Shown here: in pieces, positions 1-11,749 of the stretch
Layout: every line of letters begins with the position of its first letter
Numbering within the stretch: position 1 is the first letter of the stretch
NCBI RefSeq assembly: GCF_000695255.1
Contig: NZ_JMIB01000006.1
Location: forward strand, 186,001 to 250,000
Length of the DNA stretch: 64,000 nt
Source: Photobacterium galatheae
Lineage (GTDB): Bacteria > Pseudomonadota > Gammaproteobacteria > Enterobacterales > Vibrionaceae
Direction of reading: 5' to 3'
The notes under the pieces: generated by a model
What the model was told of the DNA's origin: nothing
The model's input: the letters and a program-made list of their open reading frames with translations, nothing else
The model's database searches: none
Position numbers and translations under genes: made by a program

Positions 1-657
1 ATCGATGAAGGTCTGTTTCAAATTTTCGAAGTCACCGCCATAGGTATCCATGTGGTCTGCTTCAATATTGGTCACCACAGACACCATCGGCTGCAGGTGA
101 ATAAATGACGCATCACTTTCATCGGCTTCCGCAATCAGATAGCGGCTGGACCCCAGACGCGCATTGGTGCCGGCACTTTTCACCAGACCGCCGTTCACAA
201 AGGTCGGATCTAACCCTGCTTCTGAGTAAATCTGAGTGGTCAGTGCCGTCGTCGTGGTTTTCCCGTGCGTACCGGCAATGGCAATGCCGTGACGATAACG
301 CATCAGCTCTGCCAGCATCTCAGCCCGACGCACAACAGGAATACGGAGTTCACGGGCTGCCTTCAGCTCAGGATTATCGGCTGCAATCGCGGTCGAGACC
401 ACGACAACACTGGCACCTTCCACATTGCTACTGGCATGACCAAAAAACAGCGCCGCACCTCGCGCTGAAAGACGTTCAGTGACAGTGTTCGGTGTAATAT
501 CTGAACCGCTGATCCGATACCCTTCATTCAGGAGTACCTCAGCGATCCCACTCATGCCGGCACCGCCGATTCCAACAAAGTGAATGCGCTCAACCCGGCG
601 CATTTCTGGCACCATTGTTCTGATTTTTGCTATTTGCTGGTTATCCAGTTTATTCAT
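1..657 (-). CDS. murC: UDP-N-acetylmuramate--L-alanine ligase (MurC), 3' part cut by window edge
   Basis: MurC adds L-alanine to UDP-MurNAc in the cytoplasm, the first amino-acid step of the peptidoglycan stem peptide. About 219 N-terminal residues are visible; the gene runs off the left edge. The nucleotide-binding motif GIGGAGMS lies at residues 29-36 and the Mur-ligase ATP loop GTHGKTTT at 129-136, followed by the EADESDASF stretch. The start is the ATG whose complement is at 655-657 (MNKLDNQQ). It lies 19 bp after murG and is the last dcw gene visible in this window. Confidence 0.96.
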   Translation of the reverse strand, partial: MNKLDNQQIAKIRTMVPEMRRVERIHFVGIGGAGMSGIAEVLLNEGYRISGSDITPNTVTERLSARGAALFFGHASSNVEGASVVVVSTAIAADNPELKAARELRIPVVRRAEMLAELMRYRHGIAIAGTHGKTTTTALTTQIYSEAGLDPTFVNGGLVKSAGTNARLGSSRYLIAEADESDASFIHLQPMVSVVTNIEADHMDTYGGDFENLKQTFID

Positions 658-676
658 CACTCTGTTCTCTTATCTG

Positions 677-1738
677 TTACTTTGCCTGCGCCTTAATCAC
701 GTCTGCCACCCGGACATCCGCATCAAGAATCGCAGCTTTTCTCGCCGCCACAGCCATACTCAGCAAAGCCGGGCGATCCAGGGTCGCAATCTGCTGTGCC
801 AGTTTGTCTGCGGTTAATTCCGGCTGTTCAATCATATAAGCGGCACCACAAGCCACTAAATGGTCGGCATTCAATGCCTGCTGGCGATCCTGATGCATAA
901 AAGGAACGAAAATCGCACCCACACCGGCTGCCGACAACTCAGAAACGGTCAGCGCACCAGACCGGCAGACCACCAAATCAGCCCAGTCGTACGCAGATGC
1001 CACATCATCAATAAATTCAGTCACTTTATACTGAGGCACACCGGCCTCGGTATAGGCCAGCTCGGTACTGGCCTGATTCCCCTTGCCAGCCTGATGCCAG
1101 ACATCGACAGCCTTGCCCAATGTCGCCGCAGCCTGTGGCAGGGTTTGATTCAGAATCCGAGCCCCCTGGCTGCCACCCATCACCAAAATACGGATCGGGC
1201 CATCCCGCTCAGCCAGCCGTCTGTCAGGCGAAGCCAGTTCGGTAACATCCCGGCGAACCGGATTCCCAACCACGTTTTTTCCCGGGAATGCACCGGGAAA
1301 CGCCTGTAACACCTGCGAGGCAATCCGGGACAACCAACGATTCGTCAGCCCCGCAACCGCATTCTGCTCATGTAAAATCACCGGAATGCCGCTGAGCCAG
1401 GCAGCAACACCGCCCGGCCCGCTCACATAACCGCCCATGCCCAGCACGGCATCCGGTTGCCAGGCCTTGATATAGCGACGAGCCTGAGCAATCGCGCCCA
1501 GAATCTGAAACGGCGCAGCCAGTAACTTCTTCAGTCCCTGCCCACGCAAGCCTTTCACCTGAATAAAATCGATCTCAATACCATGTTTAGGCACCAGTTC
1601 GGCTTCCATCCGGTCGGCTGTACCCAGCCAGCGAATTTCCCAGCCTTGCTGCTGGAGCTGGCGAGCTACAGCCAGCGCCGGAAATACGTGACCGCCGGTT
1701 CCGCCAGCCATGATTAACAGGCGTTTATTTTTCTTCAT
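677..1738 (-). CDS. murG: UDP-GlcNAc:lipid I N-acetylglucosaminyltransferase (MurG)
   Basis: MurG transfers GlcNAc onto lipid I to make lipid II at the inner face of the cytoplasmic membrane. The GT28 glycine-rich loop GGTGGH is at residues 12-17. The second Rossmann half carries GGSQGAR and the UDP-GlcNAc-binding stretch [10 protein letters not shown]. Several in-frame ATGs cluster at 1738-1753; I chose the one giving [13 protein letters not shown] because the glycine loop then sits at the usual distance from the start. It overlaps the 3' end of ftsW by 14 bases, suggesting translational coupling. Length of 353 residues is normal. Confidence 0.97.
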   Translation of the reverse strand: MKKNKRLLIMAGGTGGHVFPALAVARQLQQQGWEIRWLGTADRMEAELVPKHGIEIDFIQVKGLRGQGLKKLLAAPFQILGAIAQARRYIKAWQPDAVLGMGGYVSGPGGVAAWLSGIPVILHEQNAVAGLTNRWLSRIASQVLQAFPGAFPGKNVVGNPVRRDVTELASPDRRLAERDGPIRILVMGGSQGARILNQTLPQAAATLGKAVDVWHQAGKGNQASTELAYTEAGVPQYKVTEFIDDVASAYDWADLVVCRSGALTVSELSAAGVGAIFVPFMHQDRQQALNADHLVACGAAYMIEQPELTADKLAQQIATLDRPALLSMAVAARKAAILDADVRVADVIKAQAK

Positions 1739-2933
1739 TGTCATTTTCATCACTTATTTGAGCGTGCCCGAAACGCGCCTGATGGCGCTGCTCATGGTCA
1801 ATCCGCAACAGAATCGCCACGGCAGTCGACATAATGAATAAACTGGAGCCACCATAACTGATCAGCGGTAATGTCAGGCCTTTCGTCGGCACCATACCGG
1901 CCGCCGCCCCCACATTGACCAGTGTCTGGAATGCAAACCAAAAACCAATCCCGAACGCCAGAAAGCCGCCAAAGAGCTGGCCCGACTGCAGGCTTTTCCG
2001 GCCAATCAGCAGCGCCTTAAAGACCAAAGCAAAGATCAGCAGCAAAACCACAGTGACCCCCACCAGCCCCAGCTCTTCAGCCAAAACGGCAAAGACAAAG
2101 TCCGTATGAGCTTCCGGCAGATACTCAAGTTTCTGAATGGAGTTGCCCAAGCCCTGTCCCAGCCAGTCTCCCCGGCCGAACGCCATCAACGACTGAGTCA
2201 GCTGATAGCCACTGCCGAACGGATCTTCCCAAGGATCAAGAAAGGCCGTCACCCGACGCATCCGGTAGGGCTCAAAAACAATCAGCATCACAATGCCAAC
2301 CAGCGCCATCGACAGCATCGCAAGGAACTGCCACAGCCTGGCACCGGCAATGAACAACATCCCGAGTGTTGTGACAAACATCACCACGAAGGAACCCAGA
2401 TCCGGCTGCAGCAACAGCAGGATTGCCATCAGAGCCAACACCACCAGCGGCTTAATAAAGCCATAGAAACTCTGCCGAACCTGCTGATACTGACGGACCA
2501 GATATCCGGACAGAAAGACAAAAAGCGACAACTTCGCCACTTCGGCCGGCTGCAGATTAAAGATCCCCAGCGGGATCCAGCGCACGGCTCCGTTGACCGA
2601 GCGCCCCAGAACCAGCACGATGACCAGCAACGCCAATGACACGAACAGCATGGGAACACTCAACTGACGCCAGCGCGCCAGCGGGATCTGAACCATCAGT
2701 GCCGCGATCACCAGTGCACAAACCAGGAAAAATGCATGACGCAGGGCAAAATAGAAAGGGATGTCGGTCAGTCGGGTCGCCACCGGAATGGAAGCTGAGC
2801 TCACCACGACCAGCCCGGTCACCATCAGAGACAGGCTGATCCAAACCAATTGCCGATCATACTGACAGGGCGGTGCGGGCCGGCTGAACCACTGGCTGAT
2901 TTCGAACAGGGCATCTTTGACCCCTTTCAGCAT
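1725..2933 (-). CDS. ftsW: Septal peptidoglycan glycosyltransferase FtsW (SEDS family)
   Basis: FtsW is the multi-pass SEDS protein that polymerises lipid II at the division septum together with FtsI. The 402-residue protein begins with a cytoplasmic stretch of about 30 residues followed by roughly ten hydrophobic segments. The family's large periplasmic loop carries the conserved stretch [17 protein letters not shown]. It ends in a charged cytoplasmic tail. It overlaps murD by 7 bases and murG by 14. Synteny between murD and murG separates it from the elongation paralogue RodA. Confidence 0.96.
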   Translation of the reverse strand: MLKGVKDALFEISQWFSRPAPPCQYDRQLVWISLSLMVTGLVVVSSASIPVATRLTDIPFYFALRHAFFLVCALVIAALMVQIPLARWRQLSVPMLFVSLALLVIVLVLGRSVNGAVRWIPLGIFNLQPAEVAKLSLFVFLSGYLVRQYQQVRQSFYGFIKPLVVLALMAILLLLQPDLGSFVVMFVTTLGMLFIAGARLWQFLAMLSMALVGIVMLIVFEPYRMRRVTAFLDPWEDPFGSGYQLTQSLMAFGRGDWLGQGLGNSIQKLEYLPEAHTDFVFAVLAEELGLVGVTVVLLLIFALVFKALLIGRKSLQSGQLFGGFLAFGIGFWFAFQTLVNVGAAAGMVPTKGLTLPLISYGGSSLFIMSTAVAILLRIDHEQRHQARFGHAQISDENDNEEK

Positions 2934-4270
2934 ACTTGTGCTCCCTGCACCTGATCTTTCAGGATGTTCGCCAGTTCAGCAAAGGCATCGCCGCGGGCCA
3001 TAAAATTCGGGTACTGATCCAGGCTGGCACAAGCCGGTGACAGCAGCACCATATCTCCGGCGGTGGCCTCTGCTGCAGCAATCGCCATCGCCTGATCCAG
3101 CGTTTCCACCACAACCGGGTTCGCTGTCAGTGACACAAGCCGGTGACCATCACGACCAAAGCAGTACAACTGTACATTCAGCGTTTCCAGAACAGCTTTC
3201 AGCGGCGCAAAATCAGCGCCTTTACTGTCGCCGCCAACCAGCAGATGCAAACGCCCCGGGAGCGACAATCCATTCAGCGCCGCCAGGGTACTGGCGAGAT
3301 TGGTCGCTTTGGAATCGTTTACCCAATCCACACCATGCGCCTGCACGACACGCTGGCACCGATGCGGCAGACCAGTATAGCGACGCAGCACCCGACAGGA
3401 TGCTTCGCGATCAATGCCAGCGGCATCAGCCAGCGCCAGAGCCGCCAGACTATTGGCAACATTATGGCGGCCCACGAGCGCAAGTGCTTTACTTGGCAGG
3501 ATCGGCGCACCATTCACGGCAAGATATTCTTCCTGCTGATATTGGATCAGCCCGTAATCCTGCTCATCAAAACCAAAACTGCTCTGCTTACCAGCAAACT
3601 CTACTGGCAGCGTCGCGGTATCGTCACGATTGCTGATCGCCAACTGAGCGTGACGGTAAATTCGCTGTTTTGCCAATCCGTAATCCGTCAAACTGTCGTA
3701 CCTGTCCATATGATCTTCAGACAGATTCAGATAGGCCGCAGCAACCAGATCCAGTGAGGCAGTCGTTTCAAGCTGGAAGCTGGACAGTTCCAGAACATAC
3801 AGCTCATTTTGCTGCCCCAGCATATTGAGTGCCGCCAGACCGATATTGCCCCCGACACCAACCTTGATGCCAGCTTCCCTTGCCATTTCACCCACCAGAC
3901 TGGTGACCGTGCTTTTACCGTTAGAACCGGTAATGGCAACGACAGGTTTATCTGCCGCCCAGGCAAAGAGTTCGATATCCCCAACGATCGGGATCCCGGC
4001 AGCCGCCGCAGTTTTCAACGACGGCGTCGACAAAGCTACTCCCGGATTGGCGACAATCAGATCGGCATCCAGCAACCAGTCCATTTGCCATTCACCCGCA
4101 CTCAGCGCAACATCTGCCGGCAACTGTTCGTGGCCCGGCGGATTCACACGGGTATCAATCACCCGGATCTGCGGTGCCTCAGGCTGTCTTTTCAGGTGGT
4201 TCACCACAGACAGTCCGGTGACACCCAATCCCACGACAACGACCTTTTTTGCCAGCGCCAAGCGATCCAT
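2927..4270 (-). CDS. murD: UDP-N-acetylmuramoylalanine--D-glutamate ligase (MurD)
   Basis: MurD adds D-glutamate to UDP-MurNAc-L-Ala in the cytoplasm. The protein has 447 residues, normal for the family. The N-terminal Rossmann motif GLGVTGLS is near residue 14, the ATP loop [10 protein letters not shown] near 115, and the C-terminal ligase domain carries NDSKATN. One base separates its start from the mraY stop, and its 3' end overlaps ftsW, so it is part of the same polycistron. Confidence 0.97.
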   Translation of the reverse strand: MDRLALAKKVVVVGLGVTGLSVVNHLKRQPEAPQIRVIDTRVNPPGHEQLPADVALSAGEWQMDWLLDADLIVANPGVALSTPSLKTAAAAGIPIVGDIELFAWAADKPVVAITGSNGKSTVTSLVGEMAREAGIKVGVGGNIGLAALNMLGQQNELYVLELSSFQLETTASLDLVAAAYLNLSEDHMDRYDSLTDYGLAKQRIYRHAQLAISNRDDTATLPVEFAGKQSSFGFDEQDYGLIQYQQEEYLAVNGAPILPSKALALVGRHNVANSLAALALADAAGIDREASCRVLRRYTGLPHRCQRVVQAHGVDWVNDSKATNLASTLAALNGLSLPGRLHLLVGGDSKGADFAPLKAVLETLNVQLYCFGRDGHRLVSLTANPVVVETLDQAMAIAAAEATAGDMVLLSPACASLDQYPNFMARGDAFAELANILKDQVQGAQVC

Positions 4271-4271
4271 G

Positions 4272-5354
4272 TTAACGCACCTTCAGCGTTGCCAGCGCAA
4301 ACAGCACCAGCATCAGTGTGATGATCCAAAAACGCACGATCACACGTGGCTCCGGCCAGCCTTTCAGTTCATAGTGATGATGAATTGGCGCCATTCGGAA
4401 GATACGCTGACCGCGCAGTTTGTAAGAACCGACCTGCAGGATCACCGACACCGTTTCCATAACAAACACACCGCCCATGATCACCAACAGCAGCTCCTGA
4501 CGGACCAGCACCGCAATGGTTCCCAGCGCACCGCCCAGTGCCAGTGAGCCTACATCACCCATAAAGACCTGAGCGGGATACGTGTTGAACCACAGGAAAC
4601 CCAGCCCGGCACCGACAATTGCGGCACAGACGACCACGAGTTCACTGGCGTTGCTGATATACGGAATATTCAGATAACTGGCAAAATTCACGTTCCCGGT
4701 TGCCCAGGCAATGAACGCCATGCCTGCTGCAACCATGACAGTTGGCATAATCGCCAGGCCGTCCAGACCATCGGTCAGGTTCACCGCATTACTGGTTCCC
4801 ACAATCACAAAATAGGTCAGAGCAATATAAAGCAAACCCAGTTGCGGCATCACTTCTTTGAAGAACGGCACGACCAATTGCGTCGCAGCCGTGTCTTTCC
4901 CGTGTGCATACAGGGCAAAAGCCACCACCAGCGCAATCACCGACTGCCAGAAATACTTCCAGCGGGCGATCAGACCATCGGTATTTTTACGGACCACTTT
5001 ACGGTAGTCATCGATGAAACCTACAACGCCATAGCCCAGCATCACCGTCAGGACGGCCCAGACATAAGGGTTGCTCAGATCAGACCATAACAGCACGGTA
5101 AAAGTGATCGCAGCCAGGATCATAATCCCACCCATGGTCGGTGTCCCGCGCTTGCTGAAATGCGACTCCGGGCCGTCATGGCGGACCACCTGACCAATTT
5201 GCATCATCTGCAGACGGGCAATCAGACGTGGCCCCATCCACAGAGAAAGGATCAACGCAGTCAACACACTGATAATGGCGCGAAACGTCAGGTATTCAAA
5301 TAAACGGAAAAAAGGAAAAGTCGACTCAAGTAAGTCTGCTAACCAAAAAATCAT
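4272..5354 (-). CDS. mraY: Phospho-MurNAc-pentapeptide transferase (MraY)
   Basis: MraY transfers phospho-MurNAc-pentapeptide to undecaprenyl phosphate to make lipid I; it is an integral inner-membrane enzyme. The 360-residue protein shows about ten hydrophobic segments. It has the family signatures [15 protein letters not shown] and the histidine-rich loop HHHYELKGW near the C-terminus. The gaps of 1-2 bases to murD and murF show it sits in one transcript. Starts at [11 protein letters not shown]. Confidence 0.97.
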   Translation of the reverse strand: MIFWLADLLESTFPFFRLFEYLTFRAIISVLTALILSLWMGPRLIARLQMMQIGQVVRHDGPESHFSKRGTPTMGGIMILAAITFTVLLWSDLSNPYVWAVLTVMLGYGVVGFIDDYRKVVRKNTDGLIARWKYFWQSVIALVVAFALYAHGKDTAATQLVVPFFKEVMPQLGLLYIALTYFVIVGTSNAVNLTDGLDGLAIMPTVMVAAGMAFIAWATGNVNFASYLNIPYISNASELVVVCAAIVGAGLGFLWFNTYPAQVFMGDVGSLALGGALGTIAVLVRQELLLVIMGGVFVMETVSVILQVGSYKLRGQRIFRMAPIHHHYELKGWPEPRVIVRFWIITLMLVLFALATLKVR

Positions 5355-5356
5355 TC

Positions 5357-6802
5357 TTATAAGTCCTGCAATGCGGCAATCACATCTTCCATCTGAGCGC
5401 TACGCGCCCCTTTTGCCAGCACTGTTATCTCTTGTTGTTGTTGAGGATCCTTCAAGGATTCCTGATGAATTTGCTGCTGTACCAGTGCTGTCAGTGCATC
5501 CAGCAGGGCTGGCTTATCACTGAAATGCTGCCCCTGATTCAGCGCACTGACAATGGCACTGTCCTTGCCGAATGTCATCACGCGGTCCAGCTCTTTCTGC
5601 CGGGCGTAATCCGCAATCTCGCGATGCATTCGCTCACTTTCCAGTCCCATCTCTGCCATGTCACCAAAGACCAGCCAGCGTTGTCCCTCAAAATCAGCCA
5701 GCAGATCAATGGCAGCTTTCACAGATGCCACACTGGCATTATAAGTATCGTCAATCAGACGCAGTCCGGGTCTGGGTTTCAGGATCAGCGCACGGCCTTT
5801 CACCGCCGTCATTTGTTCCAGCCCCGCCACGATCTGCGCCAGTGTCGCTCCCATCGCCAGTGCCAGTGCCGCAGCAGCCAACGTATTGGCCACATTGTGA
5901 CGTCCCGCCACCGGCAACGTCAGGGTGACATCACCCACGGGGGTGCGCATTGTAAAACAAGGGCAGCCCTGAGGGTTAATGCTAATCCCGCTGGCTGAGA
6001 ACCCTGCGACAGAATTCTGAACAGATTTCTGAACAGATTTCTGAGCCGTTTCAGGCGTTGCATCCGGCCCGCCAAAGCTTACAACCTGCTTATCAGCCAG
6101 AACCGGCTGCCAGATTGCGAGCGCATTGGAATCCAGATTGATCACCGCTGTGCCCCCCGGCACCAGCCCTTCAAAGATCTCCCCTTTGGCTCTCGCCACC
6201 CCATCCATCGAACCAAAGCCTTCCAGATGGGATGCTGCCAGATTGTTCACCAGCGCCGCCTCAGGCTGAACCAGTGCCGTGGTATAGGCAATCTCTTTCT
6301 CGTGGTTCGCGCCCAGCTCAATGACGGCGAAATCGTGTTCCGGCGTCAGTCGCAGCAGCGTCAGCGGCACGCCAATGTCATTGTTGAAGTTGCCGGCGGT
6401 TGCCAGCACGTTGCCGCACTGACCCAAAATCGCCGCCACCATTTCCTTCACCGTGGTTTTACCGCAACTTCCTGTGAGTGCCACGGTCTTGAGGCCATGC
6501 TCACGAGTCATTTTCGCTTTCAGCCAGGCACCCAACTGTCCCAGTGCCTGTCGGGTGTCAGCGACCAGTAATTGTGGCAAAGCGACATCCAACGGCCTGC
6601 TGACCAGCAGTGCGGCAGCGCCCTGCGCCTGTGCCTGTGCTGCAAAATCATGGGCATCAAAACGCTCACCTTTGAGCGCAATAAACAATGTACCCGGCTC
6701 AATCGTCCGGGTATCGGTAGAAACCTTGTCGATACTGACGTCCTGACCCATCAGACGGGCGTCCAGCGCCCTCGCCAGTTCGTTCAGCGTCACCTGAATC
6801 AT
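5357..6802 (-). CDS. murF: UDP-MurNAc-tripeptide--D-alanyl-D-alanine ligase (MurF), with a short internal repeat insert
   Basis: MurF adds D-Ala-D-Ala to complete UDP-MurNAc-pentapeptide in the cytoplasm. At 481 residues it is somewhat longer than typical (E. coli about 452). The ATP loop [10 protein letters not shown] lies near residue 111, and the central domain carries [10 protein letters not shown]. The extra length includes a loop around residues 252-266 built from a repeated KSVQ-type unit, which comes from a 12-bp tandem repeat in the DNA. The insert leaves the visible catalytic motifs intact. Its start overlaps the murE stop by 4 bases (ATGA). Confidence 0.96.
   Translation of the reverse strand: MIQVTLNELARALDARLMGQDVSIDKVSTDTRTIEPGTLFIALKGERFDAHDFAAQAQAQGAAALLVSRPLDVALPQLLVADTRQALGQLGAWLKAKMTREHGLKTVALTGSCGKTTVKEMVAAILGQCGNVLATAGNFNNDIGVPLTLLRLTPEHDFAVIELGANHEKEIAYTTALVQPEAALVNNLAASHLEGFGSMDGVARAKGEIFEGLVPGGTAVINLDSNALAIWQPVLADKQVVSFGGPDATPETAQKSVQKSVQNSVAGFSASGISINPQGCPCFTMRTPVGDVTLTLPVAGRHNVANTLAAAALALAMGATLAQIVAGLEQMTAVKGRALILKPRPGLRLIDDTYNASVASVKAAIDLLADFEGQRWLVFGDMAEMGLESERMHREIADYARQKELDRVMTFGKDSAIVSALNQGQHFSDKPALLDALTALVQQQIHQESLKDPQQQQEITVLAKGARSAQMEDVIAALQDL
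6009..6044. repeat. Three tandem copies of a 12-bp unit inside murF
   Basis: The plus strand reads ACAGA(A/T)TTCTGA three times in tandem, with only the sixth base varying. On the coding (minus) strand it gives in-frame K/N-S-V-Q units in a surface-type loop of MurF. A 12-bp period keeps the frame, so copy-number change would only lengthen or shorten the loop. Confidence 0.85.
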
Positions 6803-8316
6803 GCTTGTGTCTCCAGCAAGGCCTGAACGGTTTCCCGATCGGAGTAATGAATCGTTTTCCCCGCCAGGACCTGATAATCCTCGTGCCCTTTCCCGGCCAC
6901 CAGGACAATGTCATCGGCACCGGCCTGAATAAATGCCTGTTTACAGGCTTCGGCTCTGTCGTGAATGACCTGTACCCGCTCCGGGTGCGTCAGGCCAGCC
7001 AGCATATCGTTGACGATCTGCTGCGGTGATTCACTGCGCGGATTGTCGTCGGTAAGAATCACATGGTCGGCCAGTTGCTCGGCCACCGACGCCATCATCG
7101 GTCGCTTACCACGATCCCGCTCGCCACCACAGCCCACCAGACACCACAATTGCCCCTCACAATGGTGACGCAGAGCAGCCAGTGCTTTCTCAAGCGCATC
7201 CGGTGTGTGAGCATAATCAACCACCATCATAGGTTTGTCAGCGGTCTGAAAAACTTCCATCCGCCCCGTCACTGCCTGCAAACGGGGCGCAGCCGCCAGC
7301 AACGCATCCAGCGGATATCCGAGCGATAATAACGTCGCCAGTGCAAGCAGCAGGTTCGATACATTAAAGGCACCGACCAGAGGCGCAGTCAATTCACCCG
7401 CCCCCCAGCTGGAGTCAAACGATGCCGTCACCCCTTGAGTGGTATAACTGACGGCTGTCAGCCACAATTTCGGCCCGGGGTGTGCTGCCAGAAGCTGTGA
7501 TTCGGTGGCAACTGCCACAGCATCCGGTAAGGTGGTTAACCAGACCCGGCCAACAGCATCATCCGCATTGATCACAGCGACACCCGCATGATGCTGGGTA
7601 AACAGGCTCTGTTTCGCATCAGCGTACGCGGCCATATCCCCATGATAATCAAGGTGATCCCGGCTCAGGTTGGTAAAAATACTGGCAGCAAAATGCAGCG
7701 CTTTCACCCGCCCCTGCACCAAACCATGCGAGGAAACTTCCATCGCAGCAAAGTCTGCACCCTGTTGTGTTAACTCCGCTAACGTCCGCTGAACATCAAT
7801 GGCGTTGCCAGTCGTATTCATTGACGGTGTCAGTTTCCCCAGTAAACCGTTGCCTGTCGTGCCCATCACACCAGAAGTGCGACCCAGCAGTGCCGCCCAC
7901 TGTGCCAGTATCTGGCTGACCGTGGTTTTACCATTCGTGCCGGTCACCGACACCAGCTGAAGTTTCTGATCCGGCTGACCATAAACTACAGCCGCCATAT
8001 CGGACAACTTCTCTGGCAGCCCCTGAATCGTGATTACCGGGATATCATCCAGATATTCCACCAATCCATCTGGCTGGTTCGCTTCTGCCTGTGCCAATAC
8101 CGCAGACGCACCTGCAGCGATAGCCGCAGCAATATACTGGCGACCATCCGTCGCATGACCCTTAATGGCCACAAAAATACAGCCTGGCGACACCGCACGA
8201 CTGTCCATCGTCAGCGCATCCACAGCCAACGCCGCGACCGATGGTGTCAGGATGGCTGGATCAAACCAGGGAGCCAGCAGCTCCCCCAGAGAAAGTGAAA
8301 CATCAGGTTCCGGCAT
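6799..8316 (-). CDS. murE: UDP-MurNAc-L-Ala-D-Glu--meso-diaminopimelate ligase (MurE)
   Basis: MurE adds the third stem-peptide residue. The ATP loop [10 protein letters not shown] is near residue 126. The C-terminal motif DDNPRSE is the DNPR signature of enzymes specific for meso-diaminopimelate, so the wall is of the Gram-negative mDAP type. Other family features are the STTGN-like stretch and YAHTPDALE. It has 505 residues. The start overlaps the ftsI 3' end by 14 bases and the stop overlaps murF by 4, fitting translational coupling through the operon. Confidence 0.97.
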   Translation of the reverse strand: MPEPDVSLSLGELLAPWFDPAILTPSVAALAVDALTMDSRAVSPGCIFVAIKGHATDGRQYIAAAIAAGASAVLAQAEANQPDGLVEYLDDIPVITIQGLPEKLSDMAAVVYGQPDQKLQLVSVTGTNGKTTVSQILAQWAALLGRTSGVMGTTGNGLLGKLTPSMNTTGNAIDVQRTLAELTQQGADFAAMEVSSHGLVQGRVKALHFAASIFTNLSRDHLDYHGDMAAYADAKQSLFTQHHAGVAVINADDAVGRVWLTTLPDAVAVATESQLLAAHPGPKLWLTAVSYTTQGVTASFDSSWGAGELTAPLVGAFNVSNLLLALATLLSLGYPLDALLAAAPRLQAVTGRMEVFQTADKPMMVVDYAHTPDALEKALAALRHHCEGQLWCLVGCGGERDRGKRPMMASVAEQLADHVILTDDNPRSESPQQIVNDMLAGLTHPERVQVIHDRAEACKQAFIQAGADDIVLVAGKGHEDYQVLAGKTIHYSDRETVQALLETQA

Positions 8317-10078
8317 CAGATTTGCCTCTGTTGTGTACGATATTTAATTGATCACCCTTTCCGGCATCAGGTTTGACATTCAGAATCTGCAGGGCACTGC
8401 CCATCACTTCTGAAAATATCGGTGCAGCAACCTGACCCCCATAATACGCATCGCCTTGCGGCTCATTCACCACGACCACCATCGCAATTCGCGGCTCACT
8501 GATCGGAGCCAGCCCAGCGGTCATCGCAACATATTCATCACTATAGCCTCCGGCCGCCGCTTTCTTCGCGGTTCCCGTTTTGGCGCCAACCCGGTATCCC
8601 GGCACCGCAGCGCGTTTGGCACTGCCGTCCGCTTGAGTCACCCCTTCCAGCATATTCAGCACCTTCCGGGTATTGACCGCAGAAACCACCTGACGACCAG
8701 GCACTACAGCCTCAGTTTTCAGGATAGAAAGCGGCCGGTTCACGCCCATTGCGCCCAGTGTCGCGTAAGCACGTACTAACTGAATCGGCGTGACCGAAAT
8801 ACCGTAACCAAATGCCAGTGTCGCGCGCTCAAAATCCGACCAACGGCGACGATCCGGGAAGAGTCCCTGAGCTTCACCAATCAGATTAATCCCCGAGGCT
8901 TCACCCAGTCCCATTCCGCTGTACATCCCAAGCACGGCATCCACCGGCATGGCCAGTGACAGCTTACTCACCCCGATGTTACTGGACTTTTTCAGGATTT
9001 TTGCCAGATCGGCCTTGCCGACACGGGACACGTCCCGAACCCGGCTGCCACCCACCTGCATAATACCGTTCCCGGTATCAATGATGGTTTGCTCATCGGC
9101 CACACCGTTTTCCAGTGCTGTCAAAACGACAAAAGGTTTGATGGTTGATCCCGGCTCCATGGCATCGGTAATCGCCCGGTTACGCATCCGGAAGCTTTGC
9201 AGCTGGTCGCGATTGTTCGGGTTGTAAGACGGGGCATTGACCATCGCCAGCACTTCGCCGGTCCGGACATCCACCATGACAATCGATGCCGACGTTGCGT
9301 TGTAATCCACGACGGCCTGCTTCACAGCCCGGTAGGCAACCGCCTGCAAACGCTGATCGATACTCAGCGTCAGCGGTTTCCCGGGCTCGCGCTGTTTGAG
9401 AGAAATGTTTTCAACCACCCGGCCATAGCGGTCTTTTCGGACAGTCCGACGTCCCGGCTCACCGGTCAGCCAGCCATCATAGGTACGCTCCACCCCTTCC
9501 AGGCCGCGTCCGTCAATGCCAGTGACCCCAATCAAGTGCGCACTGACCTCACCTGCCGGGTAAAAACGGCGGGACTCATCTTTCAGCCCGATGCCAGGCA
9601 ACTTCAGTTTGCTGACGTAGGTCGCCATTGCCGGACTGACCTGACGTTGCAGGTAGATAAAACGGCGCGTTTTGTTCTCTTCCAGCCGGGACAGCATCTC
9701 TTTGCGATCCAGCCCGAGGACATCGGCCAGCGCATGCCAGCGAGCCGGCTCAGTAATACCGCCATGCTTATAGATATCAACAGGATCGGCCCAGACGGCC
9801 TGTACAGGGACACTGACGGCCAGTTGCTCATCGTTGCGATCAGAGATAATGCCACGGGCAGAAGGCATGGCTTTGACGCGCAGCGAACGCAAATCGCCTT
9901 CCTGGATCAGTTTGCCCGGTTCAAGAACCTGGATATAGGCAGCCCGGCCAATCAAAGCGAGCAGGGCCAGTCCAATCACCCCGCAAATCAAACCAAAGCG
10001 CCACGGAATAAAAGCGGACGAAGGCGATGCGGGGGGTGGGGTTTGCGGTTCAGGCGCAGAAGTGTCTTTTTTCATCAC
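8303..10078 (-). CDS. ftsI: Septal transpeptidase FtsI (PBP3)
   Basis: FtsI is the division-specific class B penicillin-binding protein that cross-links septal peptidoglycan with FtsW. The 591-residue protein has a proline-rich cytoplasmic tail, one membrane anchor at about residues 28-48, a PBP-dimer (pedestal) domain, and a transpeptidase domain. The active-site serine motif STIK is at 311-314, SSN at 365-367 and KTG at 500-502. All catalytic motifs are intact. Its start overlaps the ftsL stop by 4 bases. Confidence 0.97.
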   Translation of the reverse strand: MMKKDTSAPEPQTPPPASPSSAFIPWRFGLICGVIGLALLALIGRAAYIQVLEPGKLIQEGDLRSLRVKAMPSARGIISDRNDEQLAVSVPVQAVWADPVDIYKHGGITEPARWHALADVLGLDRKEMLSRLEENKTRRFIYLQRQVSPAMATYVSKLKLPGIGLKDESRRFYPAGEVSAHLIGVTGIDGRGLEGVERTYDGWLTGEPGRRTVRKDRYGRVVENISLKQREPGKPLTLSIDQRLQAVAYRAVKQAVVDYNATSASIVMVDVRTGEVLAMVNAPSYNPNNRDQLQSFRMRNRAITDAMEPGSTIKPFVVLTALENGVADEQTIIDTGNGIMQVGGSRVRDVSRVGKADLAKILKKSSNIGVSKLSLAMPVDAVLGMYSGMGLGEASGINLIGEAQGLFPDRRRWSDFERATLAFGYGISVTPIQLVRAYATLGAMGVNRPLSILKTEAVVPGRQVVSAVNTRKVLNMLEGVTQADGSAKRAAVPGYRVGAKTGTAKKAAAGGYSDEYVAMTAGLAPISEPRIAMVVVVNEPQGDAYYGGQVAAPIFSEVMGSALQILNVKPDAGKGDQLNIVHNRGKSDAGT

Positions 10079-10395
10079 TGCACAACAACTTCGTTATTTG
10101 CATTCGGGCGCTTCATCTCAAGCGCTTTCTCCGCCTGAGTTTCAATGCGGCTGTGTTCTGCCAGCGAATTTTCTTCCAGCAGCTGGTTGCGCCACTCTAT
10201 GTCAAGATCATCCCGCTCAATCAGCAAGTGCTCCTGCTGTGCCACCAGCTGGCGGGACTGGTGGGTGATATACACCACCCCGAGTGCCGATATCAGCACC
10301 AACACCATCAGAATCAACGGCACACGGCCGACGGTCGCCAGATCACGACCGATCTGACGAATCAGACTCTCTGCAGGTGTTGGCTGAATACTCAT
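10075..10395 (-). CDS. ftsL: Cell division protein FtsL
   Basis: FtsL is a small bitopic divisome protein that forms a coiled-coil complex with FtsB and FtsQ and activates FtsWI. The 106-residue protein has a short cytoplasmic N-terminus, one membrane segment at about residues 25-44, and a periplasmic stretch rich in L, E and Q with heptad-like spacing. Sequence conservation in this family is low; the call rests on size, topology and position between rsmH and ftsI, with 4-base overlaps on both sides. Confidence 0.94.
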   Translation of the reverse strand: MSIQPTPAESLIRQIGRDLATVGRVPLILMVLVLISALGVVYITHQSRQLVAQQEHLLIERDDLDIEWRNQLLEENSLAEHSRIETQAEKALEMKRPNANNEVVVQ

Positions 10396-11339
10396 AGGCG
10401 CTCAGCCAGCCGTAATACCGAGCTGCGCGCTCGCGGGTTATGCTGAGTTTCCGCAGCCGTTGGCTTGATTGCCTTCCCGACCGCTTTCAAATCAGCACTG
10501 CCGAGTGCTTTAATCTGATCTTCGGTGAGCGGCAAACCTGGTGGAATTTCCGGCCCTTTACTCTGCTTACGGATAAAGCGCTTCACCATGCGATCTTCCA
10601 GTGAATGGAAGCTGATCACCGACAGGCGGCCACCCGGGGCCAGTACCTCAAGGGCACCATGCAGGGCGGTATCAATTTCTTCCAGTTCGCTGTTGATATA
10701 GATACGGATCGCCTGAAAGCTACGCGTGGCTGGGTGCTTGTGTTTGTCCTTAAAGGGCGAAACATCCGCAATCAGTTTGGCAAGCTGAGTCGTTCTTTCT
10801 AACGGCAGGTTATCCGGATTTGAGCGGTATTCCACGATGCCACGAGCAATGCGCTTGGCAAAGCGTTCTTCCCCAAACTCTTTCAGTACCCAAGCAATGT
10901 CGTCGGCATCAGCCGTCGCCAGCCATTCCGCCGCAGACACACCGGATGTTGGGTCCATCCGCATATCCAGCGGGCCGTCACGCATAAAGCTGAAGCCACG
11001 CTCGGCATCATCGAGCTGAGGAGAAGAAACCCCCAAATCCAGCAACACCCCGTCAATTTTTCCGGTCAGACCCAGTTCAGCCATATAACCGGCCATCCCG
11101 GAGAAGGGGCCATGGATAATGGTAAAACGCGGGTCGTCAATCTTGCCAGCTTCCGCAATCGCCTGCGGATCGCGGTCAATGGCATACAAACGGCCATGTT
11201 CACCCAGTTGAGACAGGATCAGGCGACTGTGGCCACCACGACCAAAAGTGCCATCGATATAGATACCGTCTGGTTTGATGGCCAGGCCATCAACAGACTC
11301 ATGGAGCAGCACAGAAACATGTGCAAATTGTTCGGACAT
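10392..11339 (-). CDS. rsmH: 16S rRNA (cytosine-1402-N4)-methyltransferase RsmH (MraW)
   Basis: RsmH methylates N4 of C1402 in the 16S rRNA decoding centre using S-adenosylmethionine. The SAM loop GTFGRGGHS is at residues 30-38; [10 protein letters not shown] and the C-terminal [10 protein letters not shown] complete the signature. I use the internal ATG giving [14 protein letters not shown], since the upstream extension does not resemble the family. Length is 315 residues. It is the first gene of the dcw operon here: no mraZ precedes it, and the next upstream gene is rnpB. RsmI, modifying the same nucleotide's ribose, is encoded 1 kb upstream. Confidence 0.97.
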   Translation of the reverse strand: MSEQFAHVSVLLHESVDGLAIKPDGIYIDGTFGRGGHSRLILSQLGEHGRLYAIDRDPQAIAEAGKIDDPRFTIIHGPFSGMAGYMAELGLTGKIDGVLLDLGVSSPQLDDAERGFSFMRDGPLDMRMDPTSGVSAAEWLATADADDIAWVLKEFGEERFAKRIARGIVEYRSNPDNLPLERTTQLAKLIADVSPFKDKHKHPATRSFQAIRIYINSELEEIDTALHGALEVLAPGGRLSVISFHSLEDRMVKRFIRKQSKGPEIPPGLPLTEDQIKALGSADLKAVGKAIKPTAAETQHNPRARSSVLRLAERL

Positions 11340-11432
11340 AATTGTTGATTCAGCTGAATAAAAAGCGTACTGAAGACACCGGCCGGATGCCTTCACCAGA
11401 AATCACTGGGCGTTGGTTGTCTGCTGCGCTGT

Positions 11433-11450
11433 CTGTTCTGCTCAGAACAG
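11433..11450. promoter_or_regulatory. 18-bp inverted repeat in the rsmH leader
   Basis: CTGTTCTG and CAGAACAG form perfect 8-bp arms separated by 2 bases, about 95 bases upstream of the rsmH start and within the predicted transcribed leader. Outer segments (GTTGG at 11412-11416 and CCAAC at 11461-11465) could extend it into a larger fold. It resembles a LexA box but has ten bases between CTGT and ACAG instead of eight, so I do not call it LexA. It is either an operator or an RNA hairpin. Confidence 0.45.
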
Positions 11451-11511
11451 TCAGAGGCCACCAACCGGGCGCTGTTTCATGCGCATGCGCCAGTCAGTAC
11501 ACACAACTTTA

Positions 11512-11539
11512 TTTATACCTGCCCATTTGATGCAGGCAA
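11512..11539 (-). promoter_or_regulatory. Promoter candidate for the rsmH-ftsL-mur operon
   Basis: On the minus strand TTGCCT (11534-11539) is separated by 16 bases from TATAAA (11512-11517), with an AT-rich segment upstream. This is a reasonable sigma-70 match and would give a leader of about 165 bases before rsmH. Confidence 0.5.
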
Positions 11540-11598
11540 CAGGAAAAATGAAATTCTTGCCACAGAATCCGCATTTTTCCCGCAAAAAACCAACACGA

Positions 11599-11628
11599 AG
11601 TGTACGAAGGCGACAAAAATGTTGTCAA
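11599..11628 (-). promoter_or_regulatory. Second promoter candidate upstream of rsmH
   Basis: A perfect minus-strand -35 hexamer TTGACA (11623-11628) is followed after 18 bases by TACACT (11599-11604), a partial -10. It may act in tandem with the downstream candidate. Confidence 0.4.
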
Positions 11629-11749
11629 GACAGCGACGACGCTTCTGACAAACATTTGATGCAGCAGCCTTGTTTTGTCCCGGAGCCGACAGTTCTTCAC
11701 GACTCCCCAGACAATGTCAGGGGAGAAATGTTTGTTGCCCCCCAGAAAC

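Noticed and set aside
9197..10138. 313-codon frame antisense to ftsI
   Set aside because: Overlaps the catalytic part of ftsI and ftsL with no family motif.
11433..11450. LexA binding site
   Set aside because: CTGT and ACAG are separated by ten bases instead of eight.
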